A stretch of DNA of 45,785 nt from Bacteroidetes bacterium HGW-Bacteroidetes-17 (GTDB lineage Bacteria > Bacteroidota > Bacteroidia > Bacteroidales > GCA-2711565), in NCBI GenBank assembly GCA_002840985.1, contig PHDM01000008.1, positions 1 to 45,785 of the forward strand, given 5' to 3'. Below the pieces are notes generated by a model. It was not told where the DNA came from. It did not search any database and saw only the letters and a program-made list of their open reading frames with translations. Each line of letters starts with the position of its first letter. The stretch's first letter is position 1. Shown here in pieces: positions 27,788 through 36,367 of this stretch. Both the position numbers and the translations under genes were made by a program.

Positions 27788-29614
27788 ATGAGTAAAGTCC
27801 TGTTTTTTTCTCCTAACACATCGATACTGTATTGGACCTACCCAGAAGCACTTTTAGCAGAAGCCCTGCAGATTGAAAAATCTGAAATTGTTTACATTAA
27901 TTGCGGAGGTGTTTTTGATAAATACTGTGTATCTATGTCCGCTTTTGGTTTGAATAAAGATTCTAGCTATAAACGCAAAAAAGAAATTTGTGCACTATGC
28001 GATCACAATAAGAATAAAATAAAATCTACATTTGGCTTAAAGGGTTATGATTTAAAAAGTTACTATGTAACAGAAGATGAACAAATAATAAATCAAACTA
28101 TTCAGGATACAACCAAAGAGACTTATCTGGATTTTCAAATTGATAATATCTATTTAGGTCGTTTGGCATTATTTGAAGTTTTAATTACTCATAAAAAAAA
28201 CAATCTTGAATTTAATGATGATGAATGGAGGGAATATTTAATAGCGTTTAAAAATACCCTGATATCATTTTATTGCGCTAAAAGGATTCTTGCTAAAGAA
28301 AAGCCAACCTCCATCGTAACATATTCATCTGATTACTCAGTCAATCATGCATTTTGTTTGGTTGGGTCATCGCTTGGAATCCCATTTTATGATATTCACG
28401 CAGGAGGTAATATTTCCGACGCAAAAAATAACTTAATCATTTCTAAAAATTATGCATCCTTCTTTTTTAAAGAACTAATTAGATTCTGGCCGAATTATAG
28501 GAATATAGCTTCGAATAAAGAAGCGTTGAATCATATAACAAATCATTTCATTGAATTATTCAAAGGGCTTCATCATGATGCATATTCAACCAGAAAATCA
28601 ACTAAAAAGTTAAATATCAGAGAGAAATTCGGTATCAAACCTTCTCAAAAAGTATTAGTAGCAACAATGAGCAGTTATGATGAAAGATTTGCAGGAGAAG
28701 CCAATGGAAGATATCGTTCCGATTTACCATTACTATTTAAAACACAAGTAGAATGGATTAAAGAACTAATTGAAATTTCGAGAAAGAGAGATGATTTGTT
28801 CTTACTTATTCGAGTCCATCCTCGTGAGTTTCCAAATAAAAGAGAATCTGTCCGTTCAGACCATTCCAAATTACTTGAGCAGTTGTTTATTAATTTACCG
28901 AACAATGTAAAAATAAACTGGCCTACAGATAATATCTCCCTTTATGATATTGCTTGCGAAGCGAATGTTTTTTTGAATGCTTGGTCAAGTGTTGGGAAAG
29001 AAATGAGTTTGTTTGGAATCCCAGTAGTTATATATTCAGCCGATCTGGTAAATTATCCAGCAAGTTTAAATTACATCGGTTCTACACATGATGAATACAT
29101 TAATAAAATAGATCAAGCAATTGACAAAGGTTGGTCATTTGAACGTATCAGGAATACCTATCGCTGGTATTCGCTTGAGCATAATTATGCACTCCTTGAT
29201 ATTTCAGAGGGATATCCTGATTCAATTAAGAAGGCTAATAAAATTAGAAGGATTTTCTTGAAAGTTATTAAAAAAATGGCACCTTACAATTGGTTTGCTT
29301 TTGTTGATATAGATAAGACATATTTTAAAAAGAAAGGAACCCCTTTACATGCACGTAAATTGATTCATGAATTAATAGTTGGTCAGAAAAATACACTCTT
29401 AGATCTAATTGAACCCGAAAGTTTCAATAATTCTAGTTTAGAAGAAGAAACAGAACTATTAAAAGTAGAAATACAAAGATTATTAAAAACACTTGACCCA
29501 GATAATATCATAGAAGGTATATCATCAAAAACATTAATTGATAATTTAAGGGCTAGTATCAATTATAAAGACACTTTAGAAACAAAAAAGGAGTTTGAAC
29601 AACTACACTTGTAA
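27788..29614 (+). CDS. Putative capsule/surface-carbohydrate glycosyltransferase (GT-B, KpsS-like)
   Basis: 608 aa; LLIRVHPREFPNKRES and NAWSSVGKEMSLFGIPVVIYS patterns; cysteine-rich N-terminal CALCDHNKNK. Confidence 0.6.
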   Translation: MSKVLFFSPNTSILYWTYPEALLAEALQIEKSEIVYINCGGVFDKYCVSMSAFGLNKDSSYKRKKEICALCDHNKNKIKSTFGLKGYDLKSYYVTEDEQIINQTIQDTTKETYLDFQIDNIYLGRLALFEVLITHKKNNLEFNDDEWREYLIAFKNTLISFYCAKRILAKEKPTSIVTYSSDYSVNHAFCLVGSSLGIPFYDIHAGGNISDAKNNLIISKNYASFFFKELIRFWPNYRNIASNKEALNHITNHFIELFKGLHHDAYSTRKSTKKLNIREKFGIKPSQKVLVATMSSYDERFAGEANGRYRSDLPLLFKTQVEWIKELIEISRKRDDLFLLIRVHPREFPNKRESVRSDHSKLLEQLFINLPNNVKINWPTDNISLYDIACEANVFLNAWSSVGKEMSLFGIPVVIYSADLVNYPASLNYIGSTHDEYINKIDQAIDKGWSFERIRNTYRWYSLEHNYALLDISEGYPDSIKKANKIRRIFLKVIKKMAPYNWFAFVDIDKTYFKKKGTPLHARKLIHELIVGQKNTLLDLIEPESFNNSSLEEETELLKVEIQRLLKTLDPDNIIEGISSKTLIDNLRASINYKDTLETKKEFEQLHL

Positions 29615-29698
29615 ATGTAAATATTGAAGGTTTTAATATTTACAAAACTACTTGACAAGAATTTGATTTCGTTGGATTTTCTTAAATTAAAAAAAATT

Positions 29699-30418
29699 AT
29701 GACACATTTTTTAAAAACAATCTTATCTAAAACACAGTATTTGAAAATTGTGGATTTTAAAAATAATCATATTGATGGATATTCGGTTAAGTCGTACTCT
29801 CAGGAAGGAGAAGATATGATTTTAAGAAGAATGTTTAATGATAAGAAGGACGGTTTTTTTATTGACATTGGCGCACATCACCCAAAAAGGTTTTCGAATA
29901 CTTATCTTTTTTATAAACAAGGATGGAATGGAATTAATATTGATGCCATGCCCGGCAGTATGAAAGCCTTTAACAAAATCAGGCCCAAGGATATAAACAT
30001 TGAATGCCCCATCTCCGATACCCGGGAAGAACTTACTTATTATAGCTTTAATGAACCAGCAATCAATACCTTTTCGAAATTAGAAGCTGAGAAAAAAGAC
30101 GGATTAAATAACTATAAAATCATTGAAAAGAAAAAACTTACAACCAGTACCTTGTCGGATATTTTGGATAAGAACTTAAAAGTTGGTCAGCAGATAGATT
30201 TTTTGACCATTGATGTTGAAGGGCTTGACTTTAAAGTTTTAAAATCAGCTAATCTTACCAAGTATAAACCTAAAGTTATTTTAATTGAAACGCTTGAAAG
30301 TAGTTTAAACAGCATAGTAAATAACGAAATATCAACGTATTTGGCATCGTTTGGGTACTCCATTTATGCCAAATCGGTCAATACTGTATTCTACGTTGAT
30401 CAAGGATTTGAAATTTAA
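29699..30418 (+). CDS. FkbM family methyltransferase
   Basis: ORF 29624-30418; SQEGEDMILRRMFNDKKDGFFIDIGAHHPKRFSNTYLFYKQGWNGINIDAMP, DFLTIDVEGLDFKVLKS. Start 29699 or 29624 uncertain. Confidence 0.88.
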   Translation: MTHFLKTILSKTQYLKIVDFKNNHIDGYSVKSYSQEGEDMILRRMFNDKKDGFFIDIGAHHPKRFSNTYLFYKQGWNGINIDAMPGSMKAFNKIRPKDINIECPISDTREELTYYSFNEPAINTFSKLEAEKKDGLNNYKIIEKKKLTTSTLSDILDKNLKVGQQIDFLTIDVEGLDFKVLKSANLTKYKPKVILIETLESSLNSIVNNEISTYLASFGYSIYAKSVNTVFYVDQGFEI

Positions 30419-30451
30419 ATACCAATAAAGAAAATTCTTAAAGTTGACTAT

Positions 30452-30472
30452 CCCCGTGGCAGAGCCAAGGGG
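30452..30472. repeat. Intergenic palindrome
   Basis: CCCC-g-TGGC-aga-GCCA-a-GGGG. Confidence 0.75.
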
Positions 30473-30822
30473 TACTTGTCTGCGGCAGTGTCATACTTCA
30501 TAATTCTGGTAACAAATCGGCATTTGTGATCATTTGTTTAATCGTCTTATTTTTATTATTAAACCATACTTGTAAATGTAGATCATAGTGTCTTTTTCAT
30601 TTCTTTGTGACCAAAGAAACGAAACAAAGAAAGTCTTGTGAATATCAGCTATGCTCAGCTTGTTTCAATTTATAGATTAAGGTGAAATTGACTTTTTATG
30701 AACTAACAAACTTCATGGCCTGCACCATATTCACGCCGCCCTGTAGCTGCGCCAATGAATTATCTTTTATTCAATAAAGATTATTAACAAAACTTATAAT
30801 GTCCTTTGGACATAAAAATTAC

Positions 30823-31050
30823 AAGCTCTTTCCGAAGTATTATTGGGAAGGCTAATCAAGCGATCCAGAAGATTTAACAAAAATTCGACTTTAAATAATT
30901 GACAAATTAAAAAAACCAAGAATTCTAAAAGACAATGCTCAAACGGCTTGGATCGCGACAAGCAATACAAGGAATAGAGCTTGTTTTTTAGGTCTGGAAG
31001 ACTTGATTTTTGGTGCTTGGAATTTATACTGAGCTTTTTTCGAAGTATCA
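30823..31050 (+). repeat. Pair of imperfect direct repeats in convergent spacer
   Basis: aagctctttccgaagtatta (30823-30842) and gagcttttttcgaagtatca (31031-31050), 16/20 by eye. Confidence 0.5.
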
Positions 31051-31244
31051 AGGAAAAGCACAGAACATAAAACAAAATAAATTCTAAAATTTTTCTTGCA
31101 GCCTTATTGTAAAGGACTTCTTATTTTTAACCCTACTTGGGGTGAAAAGGATAAATAATCTTAATTTCTTCGCAATAAAAATTTTCAAATAATTGTTACC
31201 CAAATTGTGAAGAAATACACGGCGGGCAGGTTTCGCCAACTTTA

Positions 31245-31374
31245 TTTCAGCAAAAAGCTGAAAACCGAATTTTTATTTAGTAACCCCTCTGCCTTCGGCA
31301 TCCCTGCCATCCGGCAAGGCAGGTCCCCTATAAATAGGGGAGAAAATTTGGAAACCTCGCGGCAAGCCACGAGG
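31245..31374. repeat. Cluster of four short palindromes
   Basis: TTTCAGC-aaaaa-GCTGAAA (31245-31263); CCTGCC-N9-GGCAGG (31303-31323); TCCCCTAT-aa-ATAGGGGA (31324-31341); CCTCGcGGCaaGCCaCGAGG (31355-31374). Confidence 0.8.
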
Positions 31375-31388
31375 ATTTGTTTGATTAA

Positions 31389-32474
31389 CTATCCTTTATA
31401 CTTATTTAATGCCGTTATTACTTGCATGATGTCTTCTTCGGTATGAAAATAAGAAATGGGTAAACTCAGTGTAGTTTCATGAATTTCCTCACTGATGGGA
31501 TAATCACCTTCTAAAATGCCTGCCATGGCTTTTTGTTTATGAGGTGCCAAGGGATAATGGATTTCCGTTTTAATTTCATTTTTCAATAAATAAGCCCTTA
31601 ATTCGTCTCTTTTTTGATGTCGGATATTGTAAATATGGTAAACATCAAAATAATCCTGATCAACAACAGGTTTAATAAAACGATCATCTAAATTTGCATG
31701 ATAGCATGCTGCCAATGCTCTTTTATGATTGGTGATATCCTCAAGTACTTCCAATTTTACGGATAGTAAACCGGCCTGGATTTCATCGAGTCTTGAATTA
31801 TAGCCAATTCTATCATTATAATATTTCTTACTGCTCCCATAATTCCTGAGAGAAAATATTTTATCGGCGAAATCTTTGCTGTTTGTAGTAATGGCCCCGG
31901 CATCACCTAATGCTCCCAGATTTTTAGTCGGATAAAAACTGAAACATCCGATGCCAAAAGAACCAATCTTCCGGCCCTTATACAAAGCACCATGAGCTTG
32001 CGCGCAATCCTCGATCACTTCCAATTGATATTTCTTCGCGATGGCCATAATGGGGTCCATGTCGCAACTTTTTCCATACAGATGAACCGGTAAAATCGCT
32101 TTCGTGTTGGCTGTGATTTTAGCTTCTATTTTTGCAGGGTTGATATTATATGTACTGATGTCGGGCTCAACCAAAACCGGTTTAAACCCATTGCGAAGTA
32201 TTGCCAAAATGGTAGCAATGTAGGTATTGGACGGGACGATGATTTCACTGTTTTCGGGAAAATCCAATGCATCGATGGCAAGCACCAATGCATCCAGCCC
32301 TGAAGCCAAACCAATGCAGTAATCAGTAGTGCAAAAAGCTGCAAAATCCTTTTCAAAGCCGGATACATTTTTACCTAAAATATACCACCCGCTTTTTAAA
32401 ATTTCATCAAATTTTTCCTGATACTTTGTGAAAAGCTTTTCATTTACTTTTCCCAGATTTTCATATTCTATCAT
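31389..32474 (-). CDS. DegT/DnrJ/EryC1/StrS aminotransferase (FdtB/QdtB-like)
   Basis: 361 aa; [43 protein letters not shown]; coupled to FdtA-like gene. Confidence 0.92.
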   Translation of the reverse strand: MIEYENLGKVNEKLFTKYQEKFDEILKSGWYILGKNVSGFEKDFAAFCTTDYCIGLASGLDALVLAIDALDFPENSEIIVPSNTYIATILAILRNGFKPVLVEPDISTYNINPAKIEAKITANTKAILPVHLYGKSCDMDPIMAIAKKYQLEVIEDCAQAHGALYKGRKIGSFGIGCFSFYPTKNLGALGDAGAITTNSKDFADKIFSLRNYGSSKKYYNDRIGYNSRLDEIQAGLLSVKLEVLEDITNHKRALAACYHANLDDRFIKPVVDQDYFDVYHIYNIRHQKRDELRAYLLKNEIKTEIHYPLAPHKQKAMAGILEGDYPISEEIHETTLSLPISYFHTEEDIMQVITALNKYKG

Positions 32475-32845
32475 AAGTATTTATCATAAATATAATCATT
32501 GGCATCGAACGATTCGGAGGCAAATACCAGCAACACGGAATTTTCACTAAAATCGCTCATTACATGCCAATCTTTTGGTTCCAGTATTAAACATTTGCCC
32601 GGATCATCAAGTAAAAATATTTCATTGTTAATTCCATCATTATTAGAGATCTTACAACTTCCATTGAGGCAAATTGCAGCCTGATAAGTAATTTTATGAC
32701 GATGCCCACCCCTTAATGATCGATCAACACCATAGATATAAAACACCCTTTTTACTTTGAAAGGTAACTCTTTTTCAATATCATTGATTACCGTTAGGTT
32801 ACCACGGGCATCATGATGCGTTTTCAGATTTAATAAATGTGCCAT
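32471..32845 (-). CDS. Sugar 3,4-ketoisomerase (FdtA/QdtA, WxcM-like cupin)
   Basis: 124 aa; [45 protein letters not shown]. Confidence 0.88.
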   Translation of the reverse strand: MAHLLNLKTHHDARGNLTVINDIEKELPFKVKRVFYIYGVDRSLRGGHRHKITYQAAICLNGSCKISNNDGINNEIFLLDDPGKCLILEPKDWHVMSDFSENSVLLVFASESFDANDYIYDKYL

Positions 32846-32943
32846 ATTATCTTTCTAATGCAATTTTGATTTTAAAAACTTATTCTCGATACGATTTTTC
32901 TTTGAAAAATCACTCGAATAGACGTTTTTTCAAAAATAACTTT

Positions 32944-33918
32944 TTAGTCAAACTCAGTTAATAATTCTTTAATATCGTAAACATTATAGGCTCCTTCGAT
33001 TTTTCTTTTGATCAGTTTTAAAGGAGTTTTCCATGAAAACGGTTTCTTCCGTGCAATCCCGTTAAAATCATTTTCCCCAAGATTTACCAATCTTTCGGTA
33101 ATTTTTTTAAGATGTTTGATGTAGGGAACATAGAGAATTTGAATGTCGTGCTCCTTCAATTTATAAATGCCTAATTCAACCTGGTTATTTTCCATTAAAA
33201 TGAAGTAATGAAAATGGTAAAAAATGAGCTTGCAGTTTTTATCCGATAAATCGTATTGTTGAATATTCCAGGGGGCCACTCCCCCGCCTCTGTTTTCAAG
33301 TACATGAACAATTCCTTTAAATCGTTCGGTCCAGTCGTCCAGATATTTTTGATCGCCAAATTTACCATCTTCATGCCTTGCATAGCACCAATCAATGCAC
33401 GCATTTCGCCACCAATTAAGCACTTTCATGCCATCCGGATTATTTTTAAAAGTCATGAATTGTACACAATAAATCCCGCTTTTCGCACTTTGATCATACC
33501 TTTTGGTGTATCGATGCTCGGTAATCAAAACCGATTTTTCTCCCATTTCTTCAATTAATACAGAAGGATCAGAAAAGAAATACAAATCGGCATCTAAATA
33601 AGTGCAGCTATCCAGTTTATAAGTTTCAATGGCATATTTAATAATTGAGGAGGTTGAGGTCCAGCAATATTCGGCTGCTGTTCTATCACTTTTTACTTTC
33701 AATAATTCCTCGTCTTCAAATTCGATTAATGAAATAACCGTAATCGATTCAAGATTTAATTTTTTCAGTAGAGAAAAACTTTGATCATCAAAAGCAAAAA
33801 TATATAAATGAAAATTCGCGCTGTGTTTTTTCAACGACTCATACATTGCCAGCCCGCGGGTCAGATAATTGCGATCGAACAAAGTGCAGTAACTATACAT
33901 CTTTAACTTTTTTGGCAA
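32944..33918 (-). CDS. Glycosyltransferase (GT-A, GT8-like)
   Basis: 324 aa; MYSYCTLFDRNYLTRGLAMYESLKKHS, DxD in SCTYLDADLYFFSDP; start may be 33900. Confidence 0.65.
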   Translation of the reverse strand: MPKKLKMYSYCTLFDRNYLTRGLAMYESLKKHSANFHLYIFAFDDQSFSLLKKLNLESITVISLIEFEDEELLKVKSDRTAAEYCWTSTSSIIKYAIETYKLDSCTYLDADLYFFSDPSVLIEEMGEKSVLITEHRYTKRYDQSAKSGIYCVQFMTFKNNPDGMKVLNWWRNACIDWCYARHEDGKFGDQKYLDDWTERFKGIVHVLENRGGGVAPWNIQQYDLSDKNCKLIFYHFHYFILMENNQVELGIYKLKEHDIQILYVPYIKHLKKITERLVNLGENDFNGIARKKPFSWKTPLKLIKRKIEGAYNVYDIKELLTEFD

Positions 33919-34621
33919 GAATGATATTATCCAGATACAAGTCGTTGTTTTTAGGCAAAATTACAGAGAAAATGAGTCCCAAAATATTTATTGGTGCCAT
34001 TAATAAAATCGTAAATAGCAAATTCAGGAACACATATTTTGTCAAGGTAATTTTATAAATATAAGCATTGAGCAATTGAAATATAACGGTGATTCCATTA
34101 TTGCTTTTTCGCTGCTCTACAGTCTCAAATCCCTCTTCGGACAAAATATGTTTTAAGCCAAAGGATGAATATCTTGCATAATCGAAGGGTTGTTCGTGCT
34201 CGTCCCAAACAAACGGAACAGTCATAAGCATTAGCCCTTCTATTTTAGTTACCCTGTTAATTTCTTTTAAAAAAGCGTGTGGGTTAAATACATGTTCAAA
34301 AACCTGATTTGTTATGATACTATCAAAATGCTTATCCTCAAATGGCAAGCTCTTTCCGTTATAAAAAAAATCTACTTTTGGATTATCCCTATTGGCTTCA
34401 TTTTCAATTTCAACGCCTATATATTCATCAACATTGCAGGCTCGTTCATAGGGCTTGCTCCCGCATCCAACATCCAAAAGTTTACCCTTTAAATTTTTAG
34501 CCAGGGCAACTACATTTTTATTTAACCCTTTCCGGGCAAAATAAAATGGGTTGATAAAGAGCCCAATAAATTTAGGTGCAAATTGTTCTTTTTTATATAT
34601 TTTTTTCAGCTGATTAATCAT
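33893..34621 (-). CDS. Class I SAM-dependent methyltransferase
   Basis: 242 aa; KLLDVGCGSKPYERAC, DSIITNQVFEHVFNPHAFLKEINRVTKIEGLMLMTVPF. Confidence 0.85.
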   Translation of the reverse strand: MINQLKKIYKKEQFAPKFIGLFINPFYFARKGLNKNVVALAKNLKGKLLDVGCGSKPYERACNVDEYIGVEIENEANRDNPKVDFFYNGKSLPFEDKHFDSIITNQVFEHVFNPHAFLKEINRVTKIEGLMLMTVPFVWDEHEQPFDYARYSSFGLKHILSEEGFETVEQRKSNNGITVIFQLLNAYIYKITLTKYVFLNLLFTILLMAPINILGLIFSVILPKNNDLYLDNIILAKKVKDV

Positions 34622-36302
34622 TCCTTTTTAGTATCATACCTTTAAATATACAATCTTTTCTTTTCCCATCGTTTGCTTCGAATTCTTCAATCAACTGATA
34701 ATTTTTCGATATAAAAAACCGGATAAAAAATTGTTTGTTGAAGAACCAGCATGGATAACTGGCATCATATATACCAGGTGGTACCACTTGAAGCTTAATT
34801 TTATCCTGATTATCAAAACTAAAAGGAGTCCGATCGATCAATATATATTCAAAATCATGATTTAATAAACCATCAAGTATTTCATAAGGTTTTTCAATAT
34901 ATTGAAGTACGCTTGATAATACAAGCACTGAAGGATTTTCTTTAATCAAACACTCTTCAACGGTATGATAAAAATGCAGGTACTCATCCTCAAAATCTTT
35001 CTTCCCAATGTCAACAAAATGTTTTTGCTCAACAATATTCCATGAAATATGAGGAAGTGCATCCAGAAATTTTTTATTTTGATAATACGTACTCCCAAGG
35101 CTGCCTCCAAAGTCGAGAACGCTTAATCCTTTAGGTTTATTGGCAGATGCAAGCATTAACCCTGCTAATAATGGCCAGGAATATTCAATTTCGTTAAAAA
35201 CTACACTGTCCCTCTCAAAGGCCACTTCTCCATTCTTTACTTTTAAGAGCGACTCTTTTACTTTATGAATAATTACGTCATCATCGTAGCCTTTAGCTTC
35301 AGAATTTGCATCATCCCATGTAACATAATCCCCTTTCCATCCAAATTTTCGATTTTTAAAATGTTCTAAAAACGTTGTAAATATAGGTGGAAGGAGCCCT
35401 TTTATAAAATTTTTTATGGAACTTTCCTTTATTTTCGAATTTGATTTTTGAACCAGATTTTGTTTAATTGAATTGAAAAATACTTCGAATTTTCTTCTGG
35501 CATCCATGTCTTCGATCAGGTCAACCCTTGAAATGTTTGAAGCAGGATTCAGTTGGACCCGATATATATCAGAAGTACCACAATGGGTTCCACTGCTATC
35601 ATCACCAATATTTTGAATATATGACACTGAAGGATAAAGTGTTAACATTTCCTTTAAGAACACACTCATCGACCACCTTATGGCCCAAGAACTATTTTTA
35701 CCCCGAATTTGATTTTTCAACATTCTGACATATCCATAACTATGGTTAAAATCAGCTTCTTTTTTTAAATTTTTCCTTTTGATTTCCTTAAGCAGTTTCT
35801 TTCCATCCGGCTCAAAATATCTCCATGCACGATCCCATGTTGCCCAGCCCCAACAATCGGCTCCTTTGATAAAAAAGGTATCCGGAAGATTTTTAATCGG
35901 ATAAACATATCCATGTATTGAAGCGACTTTAGCATCATTTTTATAGATCTCTAATGCCTCATTCATAAATTTCAAAAACACAGGGCTGGTCACCAGATCA
36001 TCCTCCAGTACAATTATTTTTCCATATTTATTTACAATATCTGTAACCCCATCGATGATCGAATTTGCGAGTCCCCAATTTTTTTCTCTTTCAATGATTG
36101 TAATTTTCCTGAACCCCTCAATGGTATGAATATAATTTCTAACCTCATTTACCTTTTTTACACTATTTTCGTTAGCAGGGGCATCTGAATAAATAAAAAG
36201 GTCACTCTCGTTTGCCAGTTCATTTTGCTGCAATGCCTTCACCGTTTGCATTGTGTGCAAAGGACGGTTATATACAAAAAGAACAATTGGAGCCAACTTC
36301 AT
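34614..36302 (-). CDS. Fusion: N-terminal GT-A glycosyltransferase plus C-terminal TIGR04325-like methyltransferase
   Basis: 562 aa; N-term PIVLFVYNRPLHTMQTVKALQQN, IIVLEDDLVTSP, CWGWATWDRAW; C-term WKGDYVTWDDANSEAKGYDDDVI, GLSVLDFGGSLGSTYYQNK. Confidence 0.8.
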   Translation of the reverse strand: MKLAPIVLFVYNRPLHTMQTVKALQQNELANESDLFIYSDAPANENSVKKVNEVRNYIHTIEGFRKITIIEREKNWGLANSIIDGVTDIVNKYGKIIVLEDDLVTSPVFLKFMNEALEIYKNDAKVASIHGYVYPIKNLPDTFFIKGADCWGWATWDRAWRYFEPDGKKLLKEIKRKNLKKEADFNHSYGYVRMLKNQIRGKNSSWAIRWSMSVFLKEMLTLYPSVSYIQNIGDDSSGTHCGTSDIYRVQLNPASNISRVDLIEDMDARRKFEVFFNSIKQNLVQKSNSKIKESSIKNFIKGLLPPIFTTFLEHFKNRKFGWKGDYVTWDDANSEAKGYDDDVIIHKVKESLLKVKNGEVAFERDSVVFNEIEYSWPLLAGLMLASANKPKGLSVLDFGGSLGSTYYQNKKFLDALPHISWNIVEQKHFVDIGKKDFEDEYLHFYHTVEECLIKENPSVLVLSSVLQYIEKPYEILDGLLNHDFEYILIDRTPFSFDNQDKIKLQVVPPGIYDASYPCWFFNKQFFIRFFISKNYQLIEEFEANDGKRKDCIFKGMILKRND

Positions 36303-36367
36303 GCTAAATAATTAAAGTTTTTATACGACAATTTTTGATTTTAAATGCCTGACATTCATAATTATTT

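Noticed and set aside
17025-29614. Possible phage-defence or toxin-antitoxin island around GxxExxY and the orphan 608-aa ORF
   Set aside because: Neighbours are all polysaccharide genes; no nuclease, reverse transcriptase, TIR, SIR2 or toxin motif was seen in this stretch.
30794-31075. 93-aa minus-strand ORF in the convergent spacer
   Set aside because: Lies in repeat-rich DNA, has Leu/Ser/Lys-rich composition and no recognised domain; probably a spurious ORF carried by a repeat.
31207-31446. 79-aa plus-strand ORF
   Set aside because: Consists of translated palindromes (NPSAFGIPAIRQGRSPINRGENLETSRQATRI) and overlaps the aminotransferase gene antisense.
33256-33558. 100-aa ORF antisense to the GT8-like gene
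   Set aside because: Shadow ORF of a better supported CDS.
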